DNA from: Azospirillum endophyticum
GTDB taxonomy: Bacteria; Pseudomonadota; Alphaproteobacteria; Azospirillales; Azospirillaceae
Direction: 5' to 3'
DNA: 64,000 nt
Assembly: GCF_016595245.1 (NCBI RefSeq)
Contig: NZ_JAENHM010000001.1
Span: 29,417 to 93,416, forward strand
The translations under genes were made by a program, and so were the position numbers. Each line of letters begins with the position of its first letter. Within the stretch, counting starts at the first letter, position 1. Under the pieces are notes generated by a model. That model was not told the origin of the DNA. It did not search any database and was given only the letters and a program-made list of their open reading frames with translations. This document shows, one piece after another, positions 1 through 9,031 of the stretch.

Positions 1-1077
1 GGGGCCGAGCGCGTTGGCGGCGTTGAAGGCGCTGTGGTTCAGCGCCGCGGCCAGCGTCTGCGCATCCTCCGCCACATCCATCAGCCGGGTCTGCAACGGG
101 GTGCCGAGCCCGCCGCCGCAGCCGATCATGAAAACGACGGCCGACACCAGCCAGATGTTGCCGACGGCGAAGGGATAGAGCGCCAGCGACCCGGCGCTCC
201 ACAGCAGGATGAAGGCGACGGTCGGCATCAGGGCGCGGTCGGCGGCCCAGGCGCTGACCAGCGTGCCGACGGTCATGCCGGCGCCGAACACCGCCAGAAC
301 GACGGGCACCACCGCCGGCGACACCTGCGTCACCTCCATCAGGGTGGAGGCGACATAGGTATAGACGGCGAACATGCCGCCGAACCCGATGGCGCCGATG
401 CCCAGCGTCAGCCAGACCTGCCGCCGCTTCAGCGCGCCCAGCTCGCGCAGCGGGCTGGCGTTCGGGTGCGGGCGGTCGTTGGGGGCGAAGCTCCAGACCA
501 GCACCACGGTCAGCAGGGCCAGCAGCCCGACGACGCCGAAGCCCCAGCGCCAGCCCAGTGCCTGGCCGATCCAGTTCGCCATCGGCACGCCGACGATGGT
601 CGCCACCGTCAGCCCCAGCATGGTGCGCGCCACCGCCTGCGCCCGGCGCTGCGGCGGCACCAGCGAGGCGGCGACCAGGGCGGCCACGCCGAAATAGGCG
701 CCGTGCGGCAGGCCGCTCATGAAACGGAAGGCCAGCATCCAGCCGTAGGAGGGTGAGAAGGCGCTCGCCACGTTGGCGACGGCGAAGACCGCCATCAGCC
801 CGATCAGCAGGGTCCGCCGTGGCAGCCGCGCCGCCAGCACCGCGATCACCGGTGCCCCCGCCACCACGCCCAGCGCATAGGCGCTGATGACGTGGCCGGC
901 GGTCGGCTCGTCGATGCCGAGGCCGCGGGCGAAATAGGGCAGCAGGCTCATCGTCGCGAATTCGGTCGTCCCGATGGCGAAGCCGCCCATGGCGAGCGCC
1001 AGCAGCACCAGCCCGGGATGGGCCGAGGCCAGCTGTGGCTCGGCACGCCTGTCGCCGTTATGGCCGGCAGAAGCCAT
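1..1077 (-). CDS. MFS drug/sugar efflux transporter, DHA1 family (3' end cut by window)
   Basis: Proton-driven inner-membrane exporter of the AraJ/YdhP-like DHA1 group; the substrate cannot be told. Translating the minus strand from the ATG at 1077 gives a hydrophilic N-terminus, then GTTEFATMSLLPYFARGLG, the typical TM1 motif of this group (family form GTTEFVIMGLLP). A string of hydrophobic helices follows, with the cytoplasmic loop AARLPRRT between TM2 and TM3. The frame stays open to base 1, so the last helices lie outside the window. No regulator is adjacent. The family call is firm; substrate and full length are unknown. Confidence 0.85.
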   Translation of the reverse strand, partial: MASAGHNGDRRAEPQLASAHPGLVLLALAMGGFAIGTTEFATMSLLPYFARGLGIDEPTAGHVISAYALGVVAGAPVIAVLAARLPRRTLLIGLMAVFAVANVASAFSPSYGWMLAFRFMSGLPHGAYFGVAALVAASLVPPQRRAQAVARTMLGLTVATIVGVPMANWIGQALGWRWGFGVVGLLALLTVVLVWSFAPNDRPHPNASPLRELGALKRRQVWLTLGIGAIGFGGMFAVYTYVASTLMEVTQVSPAVVPVVLAVFGAGMTVGTLVSAWAADRALMPTVAFILLWSAGSLALYPFAVGNIWLVSAVVFMIGCGGGLGTPLQTRLMDVAEDAQTLAAALNHSAFNAANALGP

Positions 1078-1267
1078 GGTCGTCTCTCCGCTGTCGCCGC
1101 TGGATGAGGAATGGGAGGGCCCGGCGGCGGGGGGAATCGGAAGCGGCCGGGCGGAGGTCAGGATATTTGCCATCCCCCCGCTGAGGCAATCCGCCGCAGG
1201 CCGTCAATTCCGCAGATGCGAGATGAGCGATGAACATGGCTCGGGGGAAGGGGTTTCCCGCCCGCCC

Positions 1268-2002
1268 CTACAGGAGATCCTTGAACAGCAGCTGCGCCGG
1301 CGCCTCGGCCGCCTTGCCCTGCTTGCGCGCGCCGGCCTTTCCCTTCGGCTTGTCCTTGCCCTTGGCGGGCTGCTCCACCGGCATCTCCGGCGCCGCCATC
1401 GGCATCGGCAGTTCGGCCGGCGGTTCCGCCGGCTCCGGCACGGCGGCCTCGGGCGATGCAGTCTTGGACGATGTGGTCTCGGGCGATGCGGTCTCGGACT
1501 GTGCGGGCTCCGGCGCGGCGGCGACCTCCGCCGCCGGCTCCTCGGCCGGCGCGACGGCCTGCGGCTCCGTCGGCACCGCCTCGGGCGGCAATCCCGGTGC
1601 GACCTCGGGCACCGCCTCCACCTTCGTTTTCTTCTTCCGCGACGGCCGGCTCGGCGCGATGCCGACGCCCTCCTTGGCGCGCTGCTTGGCCTTGTCTCTG
1701 GCCTGGGCTTCCGGGGCCGCGGGGTCGTCGCTCAGCCATTTGCGGCGCTTGATGACCTCGTTCACCCGGCCCTGGTTCACCCCCAGCTGGAAGGCGATCT
1801 CCTGCTGGGTCATGTTGGTGGTCTCGTGCAGGTGCAGGATCTCGGTGGCCAGTTCCGGCGTCATCTTGCGCCCGGTCAGGCGCCGGGCCGGGCGGACCGA
1901 ACGCTGGGTGCGGTCGCGCGCCCTCAGGGACTCCAGGATCTCCAGCGCAGCCGTGTTGCCCGCCGCCTTCAGCGCGTCCTCGAATTCCTTCAGTGTCGCC
2001 AT
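1268..2002 (-). CDS. HTH-domain protein with Pro/Ala-rich tail, function unknown
   Basis: A 244-residue soluble protein. Residues about 45-95 hold a resolvase/sigma-like helix-turn-helix (MTQQEIAFQLGVNQGRVNEV), so DNA binding is likely. The next 130 residues are low-complexity Ala/Pro/Glu, ending in a lysine-rich stretch and the tail LLFKDLL. The start is placed at 2002 because GGGAGGGGG lies just upstream; an in-frame ATG at 2053 has no such site. It stands alone between the MFS gene and a histidine kinase. It may be a small regulator or a nucleoid/phage-type DNA-binding protein, but the sequence names no target. Confidence 0.6.
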   Translation of the reverse strand: MATLKEFEDALKAAGNTAALEILESLRARDRTQRSVRPARRLTGRKMTPELATEILHLHETTNMTQQEIAFQLGVNQGRVNEVIKRRKWLSDDPAAPEAQARDKAKQRAKEGVGIAPSRPSRKKKTKVEAVPEVAPGLPPEAVPTEPQAVAPAEEPAAEVAAAPEPAQSETASPETTSSKTASPEAAVPEPAEPPAELPMPMAAPEMPVEQPAKGKDKPKGKAGARKQGKAAEAPAQLLFKDLL

Positions 2003-2101
2003 AACCCCCTCCCGCTGTCGCCGACCGGTCCCCGCAGCAACCGGCAGGATCACAGATAGTTCGGCCCTTGGCGACGGAAAAGCCCAAGTCGGGTGCGCCG
2101 G

Positions 2102-3139
2102 TCAAGCCGGAAAGCGCAACTCGATCCGCGTTCCGGTGTCGTCGGCGCGGCCGTAGCTCAACTGGCCGCTCAGCTGGGCGGCCAGGCTCTGGATGATCTT
2201 CCAGCCCAGGCTGGACAGATGCTGGACGTCGAATCCCTCGGGCAGGCCGATGCCGTCGTCCGCCACCAGCAGGCGCAACTGGCCGGTCCGGTCCGGCAGC
2301 GCATGCAGTTCGACGGTGACGATGCCGCCGTCGCGGCCGGCGAAGGCGTGCTTCAGGCTGTTGGTCAGCGCCTCAACGATCAGCAACGCCAGCGCCAGCA
2401 GCCGTTCGGGCGATTGCGGCGCCGCCTGCACCGCCACGCGGCAGACGATGCCGGGCGCCCCGGCCGCCGCCAGCAGATCCTGGCACAGACCTTCGACATG
2501 GCTGCCGAAATCGTCGCCGGAGCGCGGGTCGTGCAGACGCCGATGCACCTGCGCCATGGTGTGGAGCCGCCGCCCCGCCTCTTCGAGCGCCGCCACCGCC
2601 CCTTCCGGCGAGCGCTCGACCGACCGCCTCTGCAGGTCCAGCAGGGCGGAGACGAACTGCATGTTGTTGGCGACCCGGTGCTGCAGCTCGTGGAACATGG
2701 TGGTCTGTGCGTCCAGCAGGGAGGCGGTGCGGCCGCGCTCCTCCTGCAATCGGGCCAGCGTCGTCTGCATGCCGTGGATCAGCGCGACGTCCACCGTGAC
2801 CACCACCGCATAGAAGGCCAGCGCCAGCGCGACCGACGCGTCCAGCGCGAAGGACTCGTAGGGCGGAATGAAGAAGTACCAGGCCGCCCCCCCCGACAGC
2901 ACCCCCGCCGCCACCCCGGGACCCCGCCCGGCCATGAAGGCGGTGAGGATCACTGCCGGGAAGAAGGTGAGAAAGGGAAAACCCGACGCCATGGTGCCAT
3001 CGACGGCAAGGCGCAGCAGCAGGGCGGCGGCGGTGGCCAGCACGGCCATGCCGTAACGCGCTATCGGACCCCGCCGCAGCAGCGAAAAACGCGCGATCCA
3101 TTGCCAGACCGGCCGATCGGACCCCATCGACGTCGACAT
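2102..3139 (-). CDS. Membrane-bound sensor histidine kinase (DUF4118 + HisKA_2 + HATPase)
   Basis: Sensor kinase of 345 residues. Residues about 28-125 form four hydrophobic segments with the PFLTFFPAVILTAF motif of the DUF4118/KdpD-like membrane sensor. A short coiled coil leads to the HisKA_2 phospho-acceptor (ELQHRVANNMQ, His154), and the C-terminal ATPase domain has N box EALTNSLKHAF and G box DDGIGLPEG. HisKA_2 kinases are common in alphaproteobacteria and often act in general stress or light signalling. No response regulator is adjacent, so the partner is encoded elsewhere. An ATG at 3127 is an alternative start. Confidence 0.85.
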   Translation of the reverse strand: MSTSMGSDRPVWQWIARFSLLRRGPIARYGMAVLATAAALLLRLAVDGTMASGFPFLTFFPAVILTAFMAGRGPGVAAGVLSGGAAWYFFIPPYESFALDASVALALAFYAVVVTVDVALIHGMQTTLARLQEERGRTASLLDAQTTMFHELQHRVANNMQFVSALLDLQRRSVERSPEGAVAALEEAGRRLHTMAQVHRRLHDPRSGDDFGSHVEGLCQDLLAAAGAPGIVCRVAVQAAPQSPERLLALALLIVEALTNSLKHAFAGRDGGIVTVELHALPDRTGQLRLLVADDGIGLPEGFDVQHLSSLGWKIIQSLAAQLSGQLSYGRADDTGTRIELRFPA

Positions 3140-3434
3140 CCCCGCAATTCCGGCCTCTGGATATATGACCGGTTCCTATCGCTTGTAGGGCCGGCCGAAA
3201 GCCGGCGCACGTTAAATATCGGCCGGACGGCGTGACCATTCGCGGGCGAAGCCCGGCGGCCGGACTCGCCGCCTGGGAAGCCGATCCGTCCAAAGCTGTT
3301 CACATCTCCGCCACAACCGTTCATGCCGGGCGGGCACTTTGTTCAATCCACGGAGCGATTGTGGCCACACGCGGCGGCCGGAGCCTTTCGCCCCGGCGCC
3401 CCTGGAAAGACCAAGGCTGAAGGAGCCACGCCCC
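3140..3434. other. Intergenic region, divergent promoters for the kinase gene and aapJ
   Basis: About 295 bases between divergent genes. It must hold the promoters of both the histidine kinase gene and the aap operon. No convincing -35/-10 pair, sigma-54 GG-N10-GC element or operator palindrome was found. The only clear signal is AAGGAG at 3419-3424, the ribosome-binding site that fixes the GTG start of aapJ. Confidence 0.4.
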
Positions 3435-4469
3435 GTGAAGTCCCATCTGAGCGCGCTCGCCATCGCGGCCACCCTGTCCGTTTCCGCCCTCGTCCTCTCC
3501 GGTACCGCCCAGGCCGGCGCCACCTTCGACGGCGTGAAGCAGAAGGGCTACGTCCAGTGCGGCGTCAACCTGGGCCTGTACGGCTTCTCCGCCCCGGACG
3601 ACAAGGGCAAGTGGTCGGGCCTGGACGTCGACATGTGCCGCGCCGTCGCCGCCGCGATGTTCGGCGATGCCGAGAAGGTGAAGTACACCCCGCTGTCGGC
3701 CCAGCAGCGCCTGCCGGCGCTCCAGTCCGGCGAGATCGACCTGCTGGCCCGCAACACCACCCGCACCCTGACCCGCGACACCGCCAACGGCCTGAACTTC
3801 GCGCCGACCAACTACTATGACGGCCAGGGCTTCATGGTGTCGGCCAAGCTGGGGCTGAAGAGCGCCAAGCAGCTGAACGGCGCCACCGTCTGCGTCCTGC
3901 CCGGCACCACGACCGAGCAGAACGTGTCGGATTACTTCCGCGCCAACAAGATGACCTTCAAGCCGGTCGTCATCGAGAAGAACGAGGAGCTGAACAAGGC
4001 CTTCTTCGCCGGCCGTTGCGACGCCCTGACCTCCGACGCCTCGCAGTTGGCGGCCATCCGCGCCGCCGAGGTGCAGAACCCCAACGACTACGTCATCCTG
4101 CCCGAGCTGATCTCCAAGGAGCCGCTGTCCCCGGCCGTCCGCCAGGGCGACGAGGAGTGGATGAACCTGGTCACCTGGGCCTTCTACACGATGGTCCAGG
4201 CCGAGGAGAAGGGCCTGACGTCGGAGACCGTCGACGCCGCCATGACCTCCCCCGACCCGGACGTGAAGCGCCTGCTGGGCGTCACCGCCGGCAACGGCAA
4301 GGCGCTGGGCGTCGAGGAGAACTGGGCCTACGCCATCATCAAGCAGGTCGGCAACTACGCCCAGAGCTATGAGCGCAACGTCGGCGCCGGCTCCAAGCTG
4401 AAGATGCCGCGCGGCCAGAACGCCCTCTACACCGAAGGCGGCCTGATGTACGCGCCGCCGATGAAGTAA
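3435..4469 (+). CDS. aapJ: General L-amino acid ABC importer, periplasmic binding protein AapJ
   Basis: Periplasmic binding subunit of the broad-specificity L-amino acid importer. The GTG at 3435 is chosen because AAGGAG lies 10 bases upstream and translation opens directly into a signal peptide (KSHLSALAIAATLS...GTAQA, cleavage near residue 28). The mature protein has the family-3 solute-binding fold with GVNLGLYGFSAPDDKG, GLDVDMCRAVAAA and the AapJ C-terminal signature GGLMYAPPMK. At 344 residues it is the usual AapJ length. It is first of four genes; a palindromic repeat separates it from aapQ, as is common after binding-protein genes that need higher expression. Confidence 0.95.
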   Translation: MKSHLSALAIAATLSVSALVLSGTAQAGATFDGVKQKGYVQCGVNLGLYGFSAPDDKGKWSGLDVDMCRAVAAAMFGDAEKVKYTPLSAQQRLPALQSGEIDLLARNTTRTLTRDTANGLNFAPTNYYDGQGFMVSAKLGLKSAKQLNGATVCVLPGTTTEQNVSDYFRANKMTFKPVVIEKNEELNKAFFAGRCDALTSDASQLAAIRAAEVQNPNDYVILPELISKEPLSPAVRQGDEEWMNLVTWAFYTMVQAEEKGLTSETVDAAMTSPDPDVKRLLGVTAGNGKALGVEENWAYAIIKQVGNYAQSYERNVGAGSKLKMPRGQNALYTEGGLMYAPPMK

Positions 4470-4480
4470 GGCCGCGTATT

Positions 4481-4605
4481 GCCCCCACCCTAACCCTCCC
4501 CCGCCCTCGGCCGGCCAGAGGCCGGTCCGATCGCAGGGGAGGGAACTCCGCCGCCCTACGACAGACTCCCTCCCCCGCCCAGCGGGGGAGGGCCGGGGTG
4601 GGGGC
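4481..4605. repeat. GC-rich palindromic repeat between aapJ and aapQ
   Basis: Begins GCCCCCACCCTAACCCTCCC and ends with the inverted form GGGGGAGGGCCGGGGTGGGG, so the whole element can fold on itself. It belongs to the same family as elements at 8507, 12355, 15884, 20451, 31523, 34342 and 36118. Lying after the binding-protein gene, it may stabilise the upstream mRNA or limit read-through; that role is inferred. Confidence 0.8.
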
Positions 4606-4644
4606 AAGTGTCTGCCTGCCTCACTCCCCCGCACGGAGAACACC

Positions 4645-5802
4645 ATGACAAACCCGGTCCAGGCGCTGAACTCCGCGCGCGTGCGGGGGTGGCTGTATCA
4701 GGCGCTGTTTCTGGCCTGCACCCTCGCCGTCGCCTGGTATCTCGTCTCCAACACGCTGACCAACCTCGCCACCCGCGGCGTCGCCACCGGCTTCGGCTTC
4801 CTCCAGCGCGAGGCCGGATTCGAGATCGGCGAGAGCCTGCTGCCCTATTCCGCCTCCGACACCTATCTGACGGCGTTGGTGGTCGGCCTGCTGAACACGC
4901 TGGCGGTGTCGGCCGCCGGCGTCGTGCTGGCGACCGTGCTGGGCGTGCTGATCGGCATCGGGCGGCTGTCGTCCAACTGGATGGTGAACCGCTTCGCCAC
5001 CCTGTATGTCGAGACGGTGCGCAACGTGCCGCTGCTGCTGCAGCTGGTGGTCTGGTACACGATCCTGAACCGGCTCCCCAGCCCGCGGGAGGCGCTGGAG
5101 GTGCTGCCGGGCATCTTCCTCAGCAACCGCGGCATGAAGTTCCCGGTCCTGGTGGAGCATGCCGGCCATGGCTGGATCCTGCTGGCCCTGCTCGCCGGCA
5201 TCGCCGCCGCCATCGCCGCCGTCCGCTACGGCCGCCGCCACCGCGAGGCCACCGGCAAGCCCTTCCCCACCCTGCCGGCCGTCATCGCCGCCCTGCTGCT
5301 GCCGCCGGCCGCGGCGTTCATCACCACCGGCGCGCCGCTCGCCTTCGACGTGCCGGTCCTGGCCGGCTTCAACTTCGAGGGCGGCGGGGCGGTCACCCCG
5401 GAATTCACCGCGCTGCTGATCGGCCTGTCGGTCTACACCGCCGGCTTCATCGCCGAGATCGTGCGCTCCGGCATCCTCGCCGTGCCGCATGGCCAGACCG
5501 AGGCCGGGCTGGCGCTGGGCCTGTCGCCGGGCAAGATCCTGCGCCTCGTCATCCTGCCGCAGGCGCTGCGCGTCATCGTGCCGCCGCTGACCAGCCAGTA
5601 TCTGAACCTGACCAAGAACAGCTCGCTGGCCGTCGCCATCGGCTATCCGGATCTGGTCAGCGTCTCCAACACCTCGGCCAACCAGACCGGACAGGTGGTG
5701 GAGGCGGTGGCGATGATGATGGTCGTCTACCTCATCATCAGCCTCGCGATCTCCGGCTTCATGAACTGGTACAACCGCCGCGTGGCCCTGGTGACCCGAT
5801 GA
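4645..5802 (+). CDS. aapQ: General L-amino acid ABC importer, permease AapQ
   Basis: Inner-membrane permease of 385 residues. It has a long N-terminal domain before the conserved HisM-type core, a feature of AapQ. The core includes NTLAVSAAGVVLATVLG and YVETVRNVPLLLQL. The coupling loop EAGLALGLSPGKILRLVILP contacts the ATPase, and PPLTSQYLNLTKNSSLA follows. Its TGA stop overlaps the aapM start in ATGA, so the two permeases are translationally coupled. AapQ and AapM form the heteromeric channel. Confidence 0.95.
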   Translation: MTNPVQALNSARVRGWLYQALFLACTLAVAWYLVSNTLTNLATRGVATGFGFLQREAGFEIGESLLPYSASDTYLTALVVGLLNTLAVSAAGVVLATVLGVLIGIGRLSSNWMVNRFATLYVETVRNVPLLLQLVVWYTILNRLPSPREALEVLPGIFLSNRGMKFPVLVEHAGHGWILLALLAGIAAAIAAVRYGRRHREATGKPFPTLPAVIAALLLPPAAAFITTGAPLAFDVPVLAGFNFEGGGAVTPEFTALLIGLSVYTAGFIAEIVRSGILAVPHGQTEAGLALGLSPGKILRLVILPQALRVIVPPLTSQYLNLTKNSSLAVAIGYPDLVSVSNTSANQTGQVVEAVAMMMVVYLIISLAISGFMNWYNRRVALVTR

Positions 5803-6974
5803 GCAAGCATTCCCCCGCCGATCAGGCCCCGATCCCCACCGCTCCCGTTCCCCCCGCCCATTGGGCCGCCTCCTACGAGGAGGAACCGAGCCAGGCCTCG
5901 ACCCCGCCGCAAGCCAACGGCATGACGGCGCTGAAGCCCTTCGGCTGGGCGAAGGACAACCTGTTCAACACCCCGCTGAACACGGCGCTGACCGTCGCCT
6001 GCCTGGTGCTGCTGTGGCTGGTGGTGCCGCCGATGGCGAACTGGCTGCTGCTGAACGCCAGCTGGTCCGGCAGCTCGGAAGCCTGCCGCGAGGCGGCCGG
6101 CGCCTGCTGGTCGGTGATCGTCGTCAAGCACCGGCTGATCTTCTTCGGCACCTATCCCTACGACGAGCAGTGGCGCCCCTTCCTGGCCTGCGCCCTGTTC
6201 GTGGCGATGCTGGGCGCCAGCGGCGTCCGCGCCTTCTGGCGGCCCTGGCTGGCCGGTGCCTGGGCGCTGACCCTGGTCGGCATGGGCGTGCTGATGTGGG
6301 GCGGCGTCGCCGGCCTGACCTATGTGCCGAACGACCGCTGGGGCGGGCTGCCGATCACGCTGATGCTGTCGGTCTTCTCCATCGCGCTGGCCTTCCCGCT
6401 GTCGATCCTGCTGGCGCTGGGCCGCCAGTCGTCGCTGCCGGCCATCCGCACCTTCTGCGTCGGCTTCATCGAGGCGATGCGCGGCGTGCCGTTGGTCAGC
6501 GTGCTGTTCATGGCGTCGGTGATGTTCCCGCTCTTCCTGCCGGAAGGCGTCACCGTCGACAAGCTGCTGCGCGCGCTGGCCGGCATGACCCTGTTCACCG
6601 CCGCCTATCTGGCCGAGGCGGTGCGCGGCGGGTTGCAGGCGATCCCCAAGGGCCAGTACGAGGCCGCCGACGCGCTCGGCCTCGGCTACTGGCAGAAGAC
6701 GATGCTGATCGTCCTGCCGCAGGCGCTGCGCATCGTCATTCCGCCCATCGTCAACCAGTTCATCAGCGCCTTCAAGGACACCTCGCTGGTCACCATCGTC
6801 GGCCTGTACGACCTGCTGACCGCCGCCACCGTGGCGACGACCGACCCCGAATGGCGTCCCTATTTCGCCGAGGTCTATGTCTTCGCCGGGCTGATGTTCT
6901 GGATCTTCTGCTTCAGCATGTCGCGCTACAGCCAGTGGCTGGAGCGTCTGGCCAACCGCTACACCCGCCGCTGA
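5799..6974 (+). CDS. aapM: General L-amino acid ABC importer, permease AapM
   Basis: Second inner-membrane permease, 391 residues, starting within the aapQ stop (ATGA at 5799-5802). A Pro/Ala-rich cytoplasmic N-terminus of about 45 residues precedes the first helix. The core carries [16 protein letters not shown] and the ABC coupling loop [20 protein letters not shown], followed by [20 protein letters not shown]. It pairs with AapQ and is driven by AapP. Length and domain order fit AapM. Confidence 0.95.
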   Translation: MSKHSPADQAPIPTAPVPPAHWAASYEEEPSQASTPPQANGMTALKPFGWAKDNLFNTPLNTALTVACLVLLWLVVPPMANWLLLNASWSGSSEACREAAGACWSVIVVKHRLIFFGTYPYDEQWRPFLACALFVAMLGASGVRAFWRPWLAGAWALTLVGMGVLMWGGVAGLTYVPNDRWGGLPITLMLSVFSIALAFPLSILLALGRQSSLPAIRTFCVGFIEAMRGVPLVSVLFMASVMFPLFLPEGVTVDKLLRALAGMTLFTAAYLAEAVRGGLQAIPKGQYEAADALGLGYWQKTMLIVLPQALRIVIPPIVNQFISAFKDTSLVTIVGLYDLLTAATVATTDPEWRPYFAEVYVFAGLMFWIFCFSMSRYSQWLERLANRYTRR

Positions 6975-6996
6975 CCCGTCCTCTGGAGACCGAGCA

Positions 6997-7740
6997 ATGA
7001 CCGAGACCGCCATCATCGAACTCCGCAAGGTCGGCAAGTGGTACAACAGCTACCACGCGCTGCGCGACGTCAGCCTGTCCGTCGCCAAGGGCGAGAAGGT
7101 CGTCGTCTGCGGCCCGTCGGGCTCGGGCAAGTCGACGATGATCCGCTGCATCAACCGGCTCGAGGCGCACCAGACCGGCCATATCGTCGTCGACGGCATC
7201 GAGCTGACCGACGACGTCAAGGCGGTGGAGAAGATCCGCCGCAAGGTCGGCATGGTGTTCCAGAACTTCAACCTGTTCCCGCACCTGACCGTCCTGCAGA
7301 ACCTGACGCTGGCCCCGATCTGGGTCCGCGGCATGGCGAAGTCCGAGATCGAGGAAATCGCCATGATGTACCTGAAGCGGGTGCGCATCCCCGACCAGGC
7401 GCACAAGTTCCCCGGCCAGCTTTCCGGCGGCCAGCAGCAGCGCGTCGCCATCGCCCGCGCGCTGTGCATGCGCCCGGAGATCATGCTGTTCGACGAGCCG
7501 ACCTCGGCGCTCGACCCCGAGATGGTGAAGGAGGTGTTGGACGTCATGACCGAGCTGGCCGGCGAGGGCATGACCATGGTCTGCGTCACCCACGAAATGG
7601 GCTTCGCCCGGCAGGTCGCCGACTCTATTGTCTTCATGGCCGAAGGCTCGATCATCGAGAGCGGGTCGCCGGCCGAATTCTTCGAGAACCCGAAAAGCGA
7701 GCGCACCCGCCAGTTCCTGGGCCAGATCCTGGAGCATTGA
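6997..7740 (+). CDS. aapP: General L-amino acid ABC importer, ATPase AapP
   Basis: Cytoplasmic ATPase of 247 residues. Visible motifs are Walker [10 protein letters not shown] (about residues 42-50), Q-loop [13 protein letters not shown], signature [15 protein letters not shown], Walker [15 protein letters not shown] and H-loop [10 protein letters not shown]. This is the full set for a GlnQ/AapP-type polar amino acid importer ATPase. It lies 22 bases after aapM and ends the aap operon proper; a response regulator gene follows 34 bases later and may be cotranscribed. Confidence 0.95.
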   Translation: MTETAIIELRKVGKWYNSYHALRDVSLSVAKGEKVVVCGPSGSGKSTMIRCINRLEAHQTGHIVVDGIELTDDVKAVEKIRRKVGMVFQNFNLFPHLTVLQNLTLAPIWVRGMAKSEIEEIAMMYLKRVRIPDQAHKFPGQLSGGQQQRVAIARALCMRPEIMLFDEPTSALDPEMVKEVLDVMTELAGEGMTMVCVTHEMGFARQVADSIVFMAEGSIIESGSPAEFFENPKSERTRQFLGQILEH

Positions 7741-7774
7741 GGCGGTAAGGCGCGAGGAAGCGGACAAAAGGCCC

Positions 7775-8482
7775 ATGCCGGCGACCATTGCCATCACCGA
7801 CGACGACGCGGTGACGCGCGAGACGCTGAAGTCCTACCTCATGGACGAGGGCTTCGACGTCCTGCTGGCCCGCAGCGCGGAGGAGCTGAAGGATCTGCTG
7901 GCAACCGCCGCGGTGGACCTCGTGCTGCTCGACATCCGGCTGCCGCGCCAGGACGGTCTGACCCTGACCCGCGAGCTTCGCGCGGTGTCGGAGATCGGCA
8001 TCATCCTGGTCAGCAGCCGGGCGGAGAAGCTGGACCGCATCATCGGGCTGGAGATGGGGGCCGACGACTACATCGCGAAGCCCTTCGAGCCGCGCGAGAT
8101 CCTGGCCCGGGTGCGGAACCTGCTGCGCCGGCTGAAGGCGCCGGGCGACCAGCGCGACGACCGCCGGCGCAGCTTCGCCGGCTGGACGTTGTGGCTCGAC
8201 CGCATGCGCCTGACCGACCCGCAGGGCAATCCGGTGCGGCTGACGGGGGCGGAGTTCGAACTGCTGTCGACCTTCGTCTGCAGCCCCGGACGGGTGATGA
8301 ACCGCGACTATCTGCTGACGGCGACGACGCGGCGCAAGACCGACGCCACCGACCGCACCATCGACAGCCTGGTCCGCCGCCTGCGCCGCCTGATCGAGAC
8401 CGACCCCGCCGACCCCCGGCTGATCGTGACCGTCCACGGCACCGGCTACCTGTTCGCCGGCGACGTCACGCAGGACGGGTGA
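7775..8482 (+). CDS. OmpR/TorR-family response regulator, orphan
   Basis: Two-component transcription regulator of 235 residues. The receiver domain has acidic pocket DDD at 9-11, phospho-acceptor Asp53 (VLLDIRLP) and Lys102 (YIAKPFEP). The C-terminal winged helix has TGAEFELLSTFVCSPGRVMNRDYLL and ends with TVHGTGYLF. The ATG at 7775 starts exactly at the receiver domain; an upstream in-frame start inside aapP would add unrelated sequence. No kinase is adjacent. Its place 34 bases after aapP suggests a role in amino-acid-linked control, but the target is unknown. Confidence 0.88.
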   Translation: MPATIAITDDDAVTRETLKSYLMDEGFDVLLARSAEELKDLLATAAVDLVLLDIRLPRQDGLTLTRELRAVSEIGIILVSSRAEKLDRIIGLEMGADDYIAKPFEPREILARVRNLLRRLKAPGDQRDDRRRSFAGWTLWLDRMRLTDPQGNPVRLTGAEFELLSTFVCSPGRVMNRDYLLTATTRRKTDATDRTIDSLVRRLRRLIETDPADPRLIVTVHGTGYLFAGDVTQDG

Positions 8483-8506
8483 GGAGTTCTTCGAACCGGC
8501 CAGGAT

Positions 8507-8649
8507 CCCCTCTCCCCCCCCCGGGGAGAGGGTTAGGGTGAGGGGGACGCGCGGCGAGGATCTTCAAGAGCCGCGCACTCCCCATTCGCCACCGAATCCA
8601 CCCTATGCATCCCCCTCACCCCGCCCCTCTCCCCGGGGGGAGAGGGAGA
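8507..8649. repeat. GC-rich palindromic repeat after the response regulator gene
   Basis: Opens with CCCCTCTCCCCCCCCGGGGA and GGGTTAGGGTGAGGGGGA. It closes with the inverted half CCCCCTCACCCCGCCCCTCT and CCCCGGGGGGAGAGGGAG. The two halves flank an unrelated core of about 60 bases. Same family as the elements at 15884, 34342 and 36118. The halves can pair, so it may also terminate transcription after the regulator gene. Confidence 0.8.
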
Positions 8650-9031
8650 ACTACCCCGAGCAAACTCCCCCGTCGCCTCAGTCTCGCGGCGGCCACGCGC
8701 TCGGCAGCCTGGGCCACGGGAATCGCGAAAATTTTTCGCCGTTCCCGTGGCCATATTTTTATGCATCAGGCCGGACGATCCGCCTGTTTTAAAGTCAACC
8801 CGCCACAAGCGGCGGCTTTTCATCTTTGCATCCCCTCCAAAATGGAAGTCACGGATCGTTCATCTGCTGAAAAAATCACCGTGTTCTTTTTCTCCGGGCG
8901 CTTCACTTGTCTCAAATGCAAACAAAAAGACACGAACTGTTCACAATTTGACGCTAAACCGTTCAAAGGGCCCTGCGACGATGTGCGCGTAGCAATCCGT
9001 GAAACCGTTATTGGCGGCGGGGGTTTGGGGC
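8650..9031. other. Intergenic region upstream of the chemoreceptor-like gene
   Basis: Roughly 380 bases, noticeably more AT-rich than its surroundings from 8740 on, as expected of a promoter. No gene with a credible ribosome-binding site was found. No operator could be assigned. G-rich sequence (GGGGGTTTGGGGC) lies directly before the ATG at 9032. Confidence 0.4.

Noticed and set aside
3140..3434. Sigma-54 promoter upstream of aapJ
   Set aside because: GGGCAC is present near 3330 but no GC follows at the required spacing.
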